64,000 nucleotides of DNA from Legionella gratiana (GCF_001467695.1 NZ_LNYE01000022.1:435813-499812); one strand, 5' to 3'; positions 9,392 to 18,215 are shown, counted from the first letter of the stretch. Notes: generated from the sequence alone by a model not told the origin. Made by a program: numbers and translations.

Positions 9392-9559
9392 ATGACTGAT
9401 AAGATACGAAAGGGCTTTAGCAAATCGATTGACTGGAATGTAACAACTGATAAAAAAAGAACAAAGACACTCAGCGAAAATACAAAAACAATCGCCAAAG
9501 AATTGGATAAAAACCCTATCCCTGATAATAATGAATTAAATCCACAAAAGAAACAATAA
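9392..9559 (+). CDS. Small hypothetical protein (55 aa), paralogue of the next small ORF
   Basis: ATG at 9392 has TTTGGAG ten bases upstream. The product is short, hydrophilic and without a signal peptide. It shares a pattern with the ORF at 9770: Phe-Lys/Ser, then DW, a gap, LS, then TI(A/V)KEL(D/E), then an Asp/Asn-rich tail. Two independent small ORFs sharing this pattern and each carrying a ribosome site argue that both are real. Function unknown. A small hairpin (9591-9607) follows the stop. Confidence 0.55.
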   Translation: MTDKIRKGFSKSIDWNVTTDKKRTKTLSENTKTIAKELDKNPIPDNNELNPQKKQ

Positions 9560-9769
9560 TTTTGTCTGTTGGTAAATTTGTTTTCACTAAGAGGTTGCAT
9601 GAACCTCATGTTAGTTCAAATGGATTCACATCGTTCGGATCTCATACATAAAGAGTGAATGTAAAAATTGTCAACGCGCCCTAGCCCTAAATATTTTTAG
9701 ATATAAAACTTGCTTTTTATTTATAAAAATTTATTATCTTGTAATCATATTTTAGAAAAGGAATTGCTC

Positions 9770-9970
9770 ATGATGTTTTTTAAAAGATTGATCACCCCGA
9801 ATACCCTTAGTAAAATAATTAAAAAACCCTCTGCTTTTAAACAAATGGATTGGTCTTTAGTTAAAAAAAATGAATATGATCAACTAAGTAGGCCTGTCCA
9901 AACGATTGTGAAAGAACTTGAAAATACTTCTTCAACAGATGCTCAAGGACCGACATTAAAAAACTATTAA
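9770..9970 (+). CDS. Small hypothetical protein (66 aa), paralogue of the previous small ORF
   Basis: Two ATGs at 9770 and 9773 follow AAAAGGAAT at a good distance. An amphipathic basic N-terminus (MMFFKRLITPNTLSKIIKK) precedes the shared region QMDWSLVKK, then LSRPVQTIVKELE. This matches IDWNV, then LSENTKTIAKELD in the gene at 9392. No known domain. It is convergent with the P-loop/CaaX gene, ending 30 bases from that gene's stop. Confidence 0.55.
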   Translation: MMFFKRLITPNTLSKIIKKPSAFKQMDWSLVKKNEYDQLSRPVQTIVKELENTSSTDAQGPTLKNY

Positions 9971-10000
9971 AAAATAGAAAACCGTCCCTGGTATTGCTTC

Positions 10001-11797
10001 TTACAATATGGTACAGAAGCTTGAAGGTTTTTTAGAGGTTAAAGTATCTAAGACTTCAAAGTGTTCCGGTGCAGTTAAATGCAGATCCTTGAAGTGCTTT
10101 TCATCTAAAACGTCAAGAGTTCCTTCTTGAACAACAGCGACAATATTTTTCTCTAAATTATTAATTGCTGTTGATGTAACATCTGGACGAACAAAAGCAA
10201 TTTTAGCAGAACCAAATTTGCTTGGATCAATTACTCTTTTAATACTACTTAAAATTGAAAGATCTGCGTTTTGGTAAAGTTCTTGAAGATTAGTAGCTTT
10301 ACTATTGAGTTGGCTTTGATTAATGAAATCTACATATTGTAATAGATTTACTATATAGATTGTATTGGTTTCACAATCTACAACAACAGCAGGTTTATTC
10401 TCCTCAAACTCTTGTTCTTTATCCTGTTCTTTGCTGAATTTTTTCTCAATAGCAAGCTCGTTATTTATCACACTAATAATCACCTTTTTAGACTGATTTT
10501 CTTGAATAACGAGTGGAAATCGTTCACTAACACTGCGATATGAACTTAATACATACTCTGGAGGAGTAACAAAATCATTATTTTCAATTCCTCTTTTAAT
10601 AACACCCTCAACTGCTTTCTCGGGCTTTCTTGTTGAGACAGTGATTAAATAAGTACCATCTTTTTTTAAGCCTATATCAAGCCAACTAGGCCATATATTG
10701 CACATTTCTTTGAATACATTAGGTACTTTTTTATTCTGATTCATACGAAGTAATAAGAACTCTCCACTCATGTTATAAGTCACAACAGCTTCATCATGAG
10801 TTAATGTTCCAATATGCTTTTTATGAGTTCCCTTAACGCACTCATCATCATAATAAATGGTTCGCTTTCTATCAACAGTAAGAAGTGCGAGCTCGTCTAA
10901 TGCATATCCAGTTTGTTTCTTTAATTGCAAAGCAAAGCTTTCTGTTGAAATCGATTTACCACTTCCAGGTCCTCCGGCCATCAATACTGTAAAACGCTCT
11001 GGATAACTTGTTAAAGGCTCTGGTGCACCAATAAAAGTATTCGCTGCAATTGCGGATACTAATGGCAATGATTCAAGCTTACCTGTATCAATAAGGGACT
11101 CAATTTTGTGTTCTGTAATAGCAAATAATTGTTTATCCATTTCTTGTTTAAGCAATGCATCTGCTACTCGTCTTACAGCTAACTCCATTAGTTCAGAGTC
11201 AGATAAAGTAATAGTCTCTTTTTCTCTTCGTTTTATGAGTTCCGCTTTGGTTTGGTTAAAAAAATGATGTATCTGTGGATGTTCCGCTTTTGTATCGCTA
11301 TTAGTTACAATCGAATGAACCCAATCAAAATATTTTGCCCGCTGCATCAACATGTTTAGAACAGGAAGCTCAGGAACTATGTGTTGTGCATGGAACTCTC
11401 GTACAAATTGACCAAAATCATTATTTTTAGGAGGGGTTTTTACTAATAGAGGAATTAAAGCTCCTGTGAGTTGTAAGGAGCGTCGTTCCGTTTCAAAAAC
11501 CATCAAATTACCGATTGATGACCCTTCGTGACCGTTGTAACGTCCAAAACCTTTCAGCATTTGTGTTAATTCTTCTTTCTTCTGGACTGAGTTTTTTAAT
11601 GCTGTAAACTCAACAGAATCATCTTGAAATATATCTGGAAATGATTTTCTACCTGATAATAGTACTGTTTCAATTGAACAAGAACTTTCGTTGAACTTCT
11701 TCCAATTATAATCAGAATAAAACCGCACAATACTTGTATTGGCGCCTAAATATAAGTTTCTGGATAGTTTTGCAAATTTATTTAATTTAGTAAACAT
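10001..11797 (-). CDS. P-loop (zeta-toxin-like) protein with C-terminal CaaX box; candidate effector
   Basis: This 598-residue protein has a Walker A motif GGPGSGKS at residues 275-282, preceded by a hydrophobic strand (RFTVLMA). TVDRKRTIYYDDE and LTHDEA follow, resembling zeta-toxin/UNAG kinase-type phosphotransferases. About 270 residues of unrecognised helical sequence precede the P-loop. The protein ends ...KKPSSFCTIL, so its last four residues form a CaaX box with Leu in the X position, the form favoured by geranylgeranyltransferase I. Several Legionella effectors are prenylated by the host this way. The N-terminus is basic and amphipathic (MFTKLNKFAKLSRNLYLG). No signal peptide and no antitoxin partner are seen. 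The kinase assignment is moderate; the P-loop and the C-terminal CTIL are seen directly. Confidence 0.75.
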   Translation of the reverse strand: MFTKLNKFAKLSRNLYLGANTSIVRFYSDYNWKKFNESSCSIETVLLSGRKSFPDIFQDDSVEFTALKNSVQKKEELTQMLKGFGRYNGHEGSSIGNLMVFETERRSLQLTGALIPLLVKTPPKNNDFGQFVREFHAQHIVPELPVLNMLMQRAKYFDWVHSIVTNSDTKAEHPQIHHFFNQTKAELIKRREKETITLSDSELMELAVRRVADALLKQEMDKQLFAITEHKIESLIDTGKLESLPLVSAIAANTFIGAPEPLTSYPERFTVLMAGGPGSGKSISTESFALQLKKQTGYALDELALLTVDRKRTIYYDDECVKGTHKKHIGTLTHDEAVVTYNMSGEFLLLRMNQNKKVPNVFKEMCNIWPSWLDIGLKKDGTYLITVSTRKPEKAVEGVIKRGIENNDFVTPPEYVLSSYRSVSERFPLVIQENQSKKVIISVINNELAIEKKFSKEQDKEQEFEENKPAVVVDCETNTIYIVNLLQYVDFINQSQLNSKATNLQELYQNADLSILSSIKRVIDPSKFGSAKIAFVRPDVTSTAINNLEKNIVAVVQEGTLDVLDEKHFKDLHLTAPEHFEVLDTLTSKKPSSFCTIL

Positions 11798-11900
11798 GAT
11801 ATACCCTCTTCCAATCGTAGTGACATAATACCCAAAATATATTAATTAAATATTAAGCAGAGGGATCATTTTTTTTCTTATATGTTTTTTATATGCATAA

Positions 11901-12075
11901 ATTATCCTAAATTCAGCAGTTGAATCGTAGTGAGAGAGTCTAATGTGTTGATTTTTTCAGATTTTTTTATCGAAGGTGTATCACCCATACGGTGGGATGA
12001 AAAATCAGAAAAATAGCCAGAAAAATCAGTGCGGTAGGCACTCGAAGTAGGTTCAACTGCTGAATTTAGGATAAT
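11901..12075. repeat. MITE-like element with 24-bp perfect terminal inverted repeats
   Basis: Arms at 11901-11924 (starting ATTATCCTAAATTCAGCAG) and 12052-12075 are perfect reverse complements bounding 175 bases. The interior carries further imperfect inverted repeats (GATTTTTTCAGATTTTTT against AAAAATCAGAAAAATAG). No real coding capacity and no clear target duplication are seen. It fills most of the 11798-12129 gap; the rest is AT-rich sequence without a gene. Confidence 0.7.
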
Positions 12076-12129
12076 GCAACTTGTAGTTTTTAAGAAATTT
12101 ATTATAAACAACAGAAAGAGAGTATTAGC

Positions 12130-14061
12130 TTATATCAAGGGATTTTGGTAGCGTTGTAAATAACGAGTTGCTAAATGATAAGAAGCATAATCGGTAATAT
12201 GCCCAGAGTCCCGAAATACTGGTATGCCATTAATATCCGCATTACATTGGCCTTCGATGCATTGCGCCTGTTTAGGATCAATGATGATTAATTGGGTATA
12301 TTTGTTTTTAAGCCGTAAAAACAAATCATCTTGCCAATTTGATTGCATTGCAAAATCACATTCTTTAGGCTTGTATTTTTTTCTTAATTTAATGTGATTC
12401 AAAAAACAATGGTAAGAATCATTTATTACAATTGTTTTGAGTAAAACAGGAGTAGCGCCAGAAGTAATAATAATTTGCAAGGCATCCTCCAGAGCTTTTT
12501 CGATTCTTTTTTGAGTAGACTCAACAGGTTCATTGGTAATGAGTTTACCACCTAAATACCCATCCCAATTTTGTCCTAGGATCACAAAATCATAATGATT
12601 GTTCTTGATCATTGTATAATAGCGTTTAATTTGTTCATGACATGCCGTATAAACCTCCCTATTCCAATCATATTGCTCGATTCCAGGTAGTGAAAGGCAA
12701 GCAGCGGTTGTATGAGCCAAAATAGAGAGATTCGCTTTTTTGGCGAGAGCATCCATAAACCCCCACAAATGATTCGCATGCGAATCACCAAACATGAACC
12801 CAGTCCTCGTATTGGAGTTTTTTGCCCCAAGAACACAATTAGTATTTATTTCAACGCTCTTATCTTGAAGACACAATGGTCTGAGTGGATAAGAATATTG
12901 TTTTAACTGCTTATTAATTCGTGCCATTTCCGTGAAGCGTTGGGGGTATCCTTCCTGTTTTTTGATCGCGTAGTCACCCATATGAATTAAGACAATAGGA
13001 AGTATACATAAATAGATTAAGCTATAAGCAAATCTAATAGTGTGAAACTGTCGTGCTGGTTTTTCAATAAATCGCCAAGAAAAATAAGCAATAATAAAGG
13101 TTAAAGCACCTGCGCATAATAAAACCGGTGTTGTTTCTTCAATTTTTAAATAACGAATAAAAACGAATATAGGCCAGTGCCAAATATATAATGAATAAGA
13201 AAGCAAGCCGATGAATACGATTGGTTTCATAGAAAGCACGCGTGTTAGAATTGTCTGAGGATGATTTCCTCCTGAAAGGATAAGTATTCCTGTTGCACAA
13301 CACAGAACCACAGCATACCAGTTTGGGAAGCCTCTATTAATAGGTGCATGCATTGCTATATAAAATAAGATGCAAACAGCAGCAATATTTAGACCCTCAA
13401 CAAGATGCTTATTTAATGAACATGTATTTTGCCTAAATGCGATACAAGAGCCAATTAAAAATTCAAAAACTCGACTCGACAGTTGATAGTAGTTTTTTGC
13501 CGGCTCTTTTACAGAAAAAAATAACGCTACAATTAAAAAAAATAGCGTGAGTAAATAAGTGATTCTTGCAATATACTTTTCGTTAACGACTCGATACACC
13601 CCATAGATCAGTACAGGGAGGATTAAATAGCATTGCCATTCTATAGATAATGACCAAGTATGTACTAATGGTAATTGATTTACATTTGGTGAAAAATAAC
13701 CTTTTGTTATTCTTTCAAAGAATATATTTGAAAGAAATAAAGAGGTTTTTCGAGCGCTCTTAGAGTATTGAATCAAATCTTCAGGCAAATAAAAAATTAA
13801 TGTAAGCAACAAAGTGCTTACTATCATGCAAATAAATATCGGTTGTAACCGCCATAATCTTCGACTGTAAAAATCAATGAAAGAAAAACGGTTATTTTGC
13901 AAAGAATTATAAATAATATTGGTGATTAGAAAACCAGAAATAACAAAAAAAATATCAACGCCAATAAAACCAGAAGGAAATAAACTAAATCCTGCATGAA
14001 AACAAATAACAAAAAAAATTGCAATAGCTCTTAAACCATCAACATCGGGTCGATACCTCAT
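12130..14061 (-). CDS. Acyltransferase 3 / SGNH-domain membrane protein (OafA-like)
   Basis: ATG at 14061 (MRYRPDVDGLRAIA) overlaps the upstream stop as ATGA, implying translational coupling. Residues 1-350 form the acyltransferase-3 membrane domain with the hallmark blocks YRPDVDGLRAIA, CFHAG and GVDIFFVISGFLIT. Residues from about 420 form an SGNH hydrolase-like domain with the Ser block FMFGDSHANHLWG. Proteins with this architecture O-acetylate surface glycans such as LPS O-antigen or peptidoglycan, which is relevant because Legionella LPS is heavily O-acetylated. The glycan target is unknown. Confidence 0.88.
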   Translation of the reverse strand: MRYRPDVDGLRAIAIFFVICFHAGFSLFPSGFIGVDIFFVISGFLITNIIYNSLQNNRFSFIDFYSRRLWRLQPIFICMIVSTLLLTLIFYLPEDLIQYSKSARKTSLFLSNIFFERITKGYFSPNVNQLPLVHTWSLSIEWQCYLILPVLIYGVYRVVNEKYIARITYLLTLFFLIVALFFSVKEPAKNYYQLSSRVFEFLIGSCIAFRQNTCSLNKHLVEGLNIAAVCILFYIAMHAPINRGFPNWYAVVLCCATGILILSGGNHPQTILTRVLSMKPIVFIGLLSYSLYIWHWPIFVFIRYLKIEETTPVLLCAGALTFIIAYFSWRFIEKPARQFHTIRFAYSLIYLCILPIVLIHMGDYAIKKQEGYPQRFTEMARINKQLKQYSYPLRPLCLQDKSVEINTNCVLGAKNSNTRTGFMFGDSHANHLWGFMDALAKKANLSILAHTTAACLSLPGIEQYDWNREVYTACHEQIKRYYTMIKNNHYDFVILGQNWDGYLGGKLITNEPVESTQKRIEKALEDALQIIITSGATPVLLKTIVINDSYHCFLNHIKLRKKYKPKECDFAMQSNWQDDLFLRLKNKYTQLIIIDPKQAQCIEGQCNADINGIPVFRDSGHITDYASYHLATRYLQRYQNPLI

Positions 14062-15032
14062 TGTATGTATATCCACTCACTATTACACTGTTTCTTCGAT
14101 TTCTTTGATTTCTTAACAGTTATTGTCCAATCAGGGCCTGAGCCAATGTGGTGAACTTTAGCAAAATTACCTTGATTTCTTGCTAGGGCTAACTGAAGCA
14201 AACTATTTAGATAAAGTAAGTCTTGATCTTTTGAAGTCTCGCCAAATGTATTCTGATATATTAATAGACCTACGAATCTGTTTTGATTTTTTTGATAGAT
14301 TCTCACTTTATAGCATGTATTTGGCTCAAAATCATATTTTTCGAGTAATTGCTTATCAATATTAGTCCAAAGATTTCCATATTGAGGATCAATAATTACT
14401 ACTGTACCTCGTAAGTTACCATTTTCGATAGTTGGTTTTTGATAAGGGATTTTTACGATAGGTTCATTAAGCTTAGGTCCAACCTCCTCAAAAGAAATTT
14501 GTCCAGAAGCTAATTTTGCAGCAGTATAACCATATACATCTCTACCAAAAAAAGTGTATGAGGCGCCGGATCCTGCTAAGCGATTCTTAGTTTCATCGAT
14601 TTCTCGTACCTCTTTAATTCCAAATTGATCATCAACAAGAGTTAATGTTCCATTATCAGGGGTTACAAAATATTGTCCATTATTGGTTAACGCAACTATA
14701 GAACGACGCTTAGTGCCAACTCCAGGATCAACCACGCTTACAAATACAGTATCTTTTGGCCAATATGGGGCTGTTTGATAGAGGCGGTATGAAGCATCCC
14801 AAATATTATAAGCAGGTATTTCATGGGTTAAGTCTGATATAATAAGTGAGGGATCAACAGTGTGCATAACCCCCTTTACTTCGCTCACGGCACCGTCTTT
14901 AGTACCAAAATCACTTTGAAATACTATAATTCCTGATTTAGCCCAACTCACTGATAAACAAAGGAAAAGACTCAGTAAAAAACTAATTAAGCCATAGAAT
15001 ATACTTTTTATTCGTACCATTAATGAATTCAT
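14058..15032 (-). CDS. Exported SAM hydroxide adenosyltransferase (DUF62 / chlorinase-fluorinase fold)
   Basis: The family signature is clear: IIVFQSDFGTKDGAVSEVKG, then DLTHEIPAYNIWDASYRL, VFVSVVDPGVGT, FVTPDNGTLT and FFGRDVYGYTAAKLA. Family members hydrolyse S-adenosylmethionine to adenosine and methionine. This copy has an N-terminal hydrophobic signal (FYGLISFLLSLFLCLSVSWA), so it should act in the periplasm, where SAM is not expected. That is unusual for a family usually considered cytosolic. An internal ATG (residue 5) is an alternative start. It is coupled to the downstream acyltransferase by ATGA. Confidence 0.85.
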   Translation of the reverse strand: MNSLMVRIKSIFYGLISFLLSLFLCLSVSWAKSGIIVFQSDFGTKDGAVSEVKGVMHTVDPSLIISDLTHEIPAYNIWDASYRLYQTAPYWPKDTVFVSVVDPGVGTKRRSIVALTNNGQYFVTPDNGTLTLVDDQFGIKEVREIDETKNRLAGSGASYTFFGRDVYGYTAAKLASGQISFEEVGPKLNEPIVKIPYQKPTIENGNLRGTVVIIDPQYGNLWTNIDKQLLEKYDFEPNTCYKVRIYQKNQNRFVGLLIYQNTFGETSKDQDLLYLNSLLQLALARNQGNFAKVHHIGSGPDWTITVKKSKKSKKQCNSEWIYIQ

Positions 15033-15151
15033 TTATTTTTAAAGTTATCTATAATAAACATCTGATAGATTATGGTCTATACCAAAAACAATTTTTATTT
15101 CAATCCATCAAAAATTCATATGAGCTATACTCAATAAAGAAGGTAGAGCCT

Positions 15152-16258
15152 ATGAACTTGAAAAGACAGTATATTAAAATAGCGGAAGGTGTTTTTTTAT
15201 CTTTATCGCTGGAATTAGCCTATCCAATCTTTAGAGAAGAGGCCGCGCAAGCTGTTGCGAGCCAATCCCAGGTACTCAGGACAAAAGATCTTGTGGATGG
15301 TAATTGGCTTCCTGATATTATTGGTTTGCCCAATGAAGAGCAGGTTGAAAGTCTTACCAGGCATGTTGCTGATGTGATGGCAGAAGAGCAAGATAAGAAA
15401 TGTAGCGCGATAGACTATAATCTCAGGATGGTTGTTTTTCAAAACTTTGTAATTTATCAACATATGGCAAATGCACAACATCATTATTTTAAAGAGAAAA
15501 TGATACTAAAATATGCTCACGTTCTTGCCATGATTTTAAAAGAAAGCAGTGGTGATCCAACTAATGTCACAGACATGAGCGGCCGCTCAATATCTACCAG
15601 TAAACCTAATACAAATTTGCAACGTTGGAAAGATCTCTTAAAATTATCAAAGCAAAGTGGAATTAAATTTAATGCTCAAACTAACTTTGGATTGACCCAA
15701 CTTTCAGCAGACAGATTATTTATTGCCTTTAAGTTAGCCCACGAGGGGCATGGCAAAGATTTTCTAGAAGGGAAATATGGTGATGCAACTTCCAAAAAAG
15801 TGATTTTGGATACCGCCATAGCCATTCGTAGATTGGTTTGGTTTTACCAGGATTTTGCTCAAGGACGATTACAACAAGAGGACGGGCGTATTCATCAAGA
15901 AGATATTTACAAAACTGAGTTTAATGAAAGATATCAAACTGGTTTAAAGATGGCCCTTTTGTATTGTGGTACCCGATTTTTGTTTAACGTTGATAATCAA
16001 TATATTTGGAGCAATGAACTTTCAACCTTTGAAAATGCTATGGCTTCTATTGCTTATTGCAAATTGGGTAATTCACAATCAGGATATGGTAAATATCAAA
16101 TTGATGAACGATGTTTTGCCGAATGGGTAACTTTATGTCCGGCTTTAAACATAAATATAGCCCTCCTTACACCGCTTAGTTATTTTCAAACCAGAGGAAA
16201 TAAACCTGTTTGTATCGATACATTGAAGCGGCTGCTTAATAAAGAACCCAATAATTAG
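15152..16258 (+). CDS. Exported protein, possible lysozyme/transglycosylase-like fold
   Basis: ATG at 15152 is preferred because GAAGG precedes it and it starts a signal-like segment (KIAEGVFLSLSLELAYP). An upstream start would hide this. The 368-residue product contains LAMILKESSGDPTNVTDMSG with Glu131, and about 45 residues later TNFGLTQLSADRLF. This Glu plus G-L-x-Q arrangement resembles lytic transglycosylases (ES.G, then GLMQL), but overall similarity is weak. Cysteines later in the chain (YCGTR, YCKLG, RCFAEW, TLCP, VCID) could form disulfides in the periplasm. It diverges from the SAM hydrolase gene. The glycosidase assignment is inference. Confidence 0.6.
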   Translation: MNLKRQYIKIAEGVFLSLSLELAYPIFREEAAQAVASQSQVLRTKDLVDGNWLPDIIGLPNEEQVESLTRHVADVMAEEQDKKCSAIDYNLRMVVFQNFVIYQHMANAQHHYFKEKMILKYAHVLAMILKESSGDPTNVTDMSGRSISTSKPNTNLQRWKDLLKLSKQSGIKFNAQTNFGLTQLSADRLFIAFKLAHEGHGKDFLEGKYGDATSKKVILDTAIAIRRLVWFYQDFAQGRLQQEDGRIHQEDIYKTEFNERYQTGLKMALLYCGTRFLFNVDNQYIWSNELSTFENAMASIAYCKLGNSQSGYGKYQIDERCFAEWVTLCPALNINIALLTPLSYFQTRGNKPVCIDTLKRLLNKEPNN

Positions 16259-16450
16259 CGTAAGAGCTCACGGAGGATGGTGAATCTTGGCCAGAACGGA
16301 CAGGTTCAACCTAAACCCAACATAACCGTTCTCTGAATCAGTACACAAAGCCTGATTTGTTAATGCTTCTCAATGTCATACCCGGCGATGGATGGGCATG
16401 CATAATCACCATCTTCAGAAGATGTTTGAACATTCTTTCAATAAACAGCA

Positions 16451-16798
16451 CTATCCAACAAGCCGTTTAATTTCATCCGAAATATCAGCAAATTTATGAA
16501 ATAAACCATTATCTAAATATTCAGAAATATATTCACCTTCTGATATATTTTTCAATATAGCATCAGTACTTGAAAATATGGATGATAAAGATTTAATTTC
16601 CAATTCTACATTTTCTGATCCTTGATGACCTTTTCTTAGTTTTTTATATTTATTTATTTTCATCAAAATCAAACTGATTTCATTCCTCTTATTAGGAATA
16701 GGCTTTGAAGAAAGAAGCGCTTGGTTGATTTCTTCTATTATCGGATCAAGTCGTACTAGTAGTGCTTGAGTCTTTTTGTTATCTTCATCATTGTTCAT
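16451..16798 (-). CDS. Hypothetical small helical protein (115 aa)
   Basis: No family recognised. The product is hydrophilic and predicted fully helical (LLVRLDPIIEEINQALL, then SDEIKRLVG), without a signal peptide or membrane segment. It starts 19 bases after the stop of the upstream 357-residue gene on the same strand, so the two are probably cotranscribed. It may be a partner of that membrane-anchored protein. The 192-base gap after the neighbouring plus-strand gene holds no recognisable element. Confidence 0.6.
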   Translation of the reverse strand: MNNDEDNKKTQALLVRLDPIIEEINQALLSSKPIPNKRNEISLILMKINKYKKLRKGHQGSENVELEIKSLSSIFSSTDAILKNISEGEYISEYLDNGLFHKFADISDEIKRLVG

Positions 16799-16817
16799 TA
16801 TAATTTCCTCATTATTA

Positions 16818-17891
16818 TCAATTATTATTGGATGGTCTAGTAGCTAAATATCCAATAGCAAGAACAGCAGTAACACCAATACCAATACCAAAGGCACGAA
16901 CCATGTTATAAAGAGTGGATGATTGTGATTCTTTTTTTAGATTATCTTTTGGAGCAGTATTCTCTACTTCTTGCTTCTTCATTCGCTCTAGAAAAGCTTC
17001 CGGTCCAGTACCTACAGCCTTGCGCGCAGCTTTTCTTTGCTCAGTTCCTACATGTTCTAATTTTTCCAGTGCACTATTATAGTGCTCTTTTTCTTCATGA
17101 CTTAGGTTTTTCACTACATTCTCGATATCCGTATTTGATGTCTTTTGACTTTGCTCTTCCTCTACTTTTTCTAGCACGTTTTTTTCTTCTTCTGTTAGAT
17201 CTGCTTCTGGAATTTCTGACAATGCAATACGCGCGTCTTCAACAGCCATTTTAGCGGCTAACACTACAGGGTGGTCCTTTATTGTGTCAGGGAAGCCCAC
17301 TTTTTCAGCGCCAGAAGCTATAGCAAGAAGTTGACCCCATGTATATCCATCTACTTTAACCCGTTTGATTTCGTCCCCTTCAAAATCACTGCCTTCGCAG
17401 CCAGGCATAAACGGTTCCCCTTCCCGGCCAACTCCATCCACAACAGCGATCCCGCCCCGGTTAATGAATGTATCATAAGTTATATCGTTTGTGTGATCCT
17501 CGATCCACATATGTTCAGGAGTCATACTTCCCTCTCTGAAACCACCGCAAAGATACATGTCATCGACAGGCAATACTGTTTCTTCATTTTGTCTAATTTT
17601 TAAAATTTCTTGCATGTTTTCATCGCGTTCTTCGCTGCGCTCCATTTCGGAAACTATCGCATCCTCTTCACGACTGAGTATTTTTTCGAGGCCGACCTGT
17701 ATATATTCGTCGTTCACCTGCGCGGCTTTTTCCCATGAGGTTGGACTCGCAATGGCAAACACGTGACAGGATATACCTGGGTCATATGAGGGTTCATTTG
17801 TGTTATCTCTCCCCGTTATTGCTCTTTTAGGTGGTGTATATTCTTGAAATAGTGCGTTATATACTTGATTTGCTGTCGGATTTTTAGGCAT
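16818..17891 (-). CDS. Tail-anchored hypothetical protein, possible Cys-His-Asp catalytic domain; candidate effector
   Basis: The start has AGGAG seven bases upstream. Residues 1-190 form a compact domain with Cys42 (DPGISCHVFAIA), His127 (TPEHMWIEDH) and Asp140 (DITYDTF). That order, and H-x-W-I-E followed by a Y-D, resembles transglutaminase/NAT-type cysteine enzymes. Residues 195-320 are highly charged, with helical Glu/Lys-rich sequence. A single transmembrane helix lies at about 331-350 (AFGIGIGVTAVLAIGYLA), with six residues after it. This is a tail-anchored topology, common in effectors that sit in host membranes. The catalytic idea is unproven; the architecture is directly visible. 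Confidence 0.6.
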   Translation of the reverse strand: MPKNPTANQVYNALFQEYTPPKRAITGRDNTNEPSYDPGISCHVFAIASPTSWEKAAQVNDEYIQVGLEKILSREEDAIVSEMERSEERDENMQEILKIRQNEETVLPVDDMYLCGGFREGSMTPEHMWIEDHTNDITYDTFINRGGIAVVDGVGREGEPFMPGCEGSDFEGDEIKRVKVDGYTWGQLLAIASGAEKVGFPDTIKDHPVVLAAKMAVEDARIALSEIPEADLTEEEKNVLEKVEEEQSQKTSNTDIENVVKNLSHEEKEHYNSALEKLEHVGTEQRKAARKAVGTGPEAFLERMKKQEVENTAPKDNLKKESQSSTLYNMVRAFGIGIGVTAVLAIGYLATRPSNNN

Positions 17892-17933
17892 AATGCATCT
17901 CCTAATTTATCAAATTAAAGTAATATTGTTTTT

Positions 17934-17939
17934 ATTATA
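17934..17939 (-). promoter_or_regulatory. Candidate -10 box (TATAAT) for the 357-aa gene
   Basis: A perfect minus-strand TATAAT lies 43 bases before the ATG at 17891; a weak -35 (GGTTTG) sits 17 bases further upstream. Apart from this, the 324-base gap 17892-18215 shows only AT-rich sequence and no gene. Confidence 0.4.
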
Positions 17940-18215
17940 GTACAATAAATGAGAGACAAACCGGTTATGTTGGGACCTACAGTTCATGGTAAAAATTGAA
18001 TTATCAGCGAAGATTTGTCTTATACTAAAATCTTTGTGATCCAACTTTTTAATTTATTATAGTGAGATCCTTCCCAATAAATTTTTACAAGATGACATCG
18101 CATAAATGTTTACGATCTTTAACTGTGTTTTTTTGATTCAGAGTATAAACAAAATATATTTTACCCTTTAGGGAGAAAATCATTTAACTCTTCACAAAGC
18201 GTAATTGTAGAGTGA

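Noticed and set aside
9591..9607. Small hairpin GAGGTT/AACCTC as a terminator
   Set aside because: Only six base pairs with no T-run; too weak to name as a feature.
10001..11797. A zeta toxin of a classical toxin-antitoxin pair
   Set aside because: The protein is twice the usual zeta length, no epsilon-type antitoxin is adjacent, and the C-terminus carries a CaaX box.
11902..12111. 69-aa minus-strand frame inside the MITE-like element
   Set aside because: It spans both inverted-repeat arms, lacks a ribosome site and looks non-coding.
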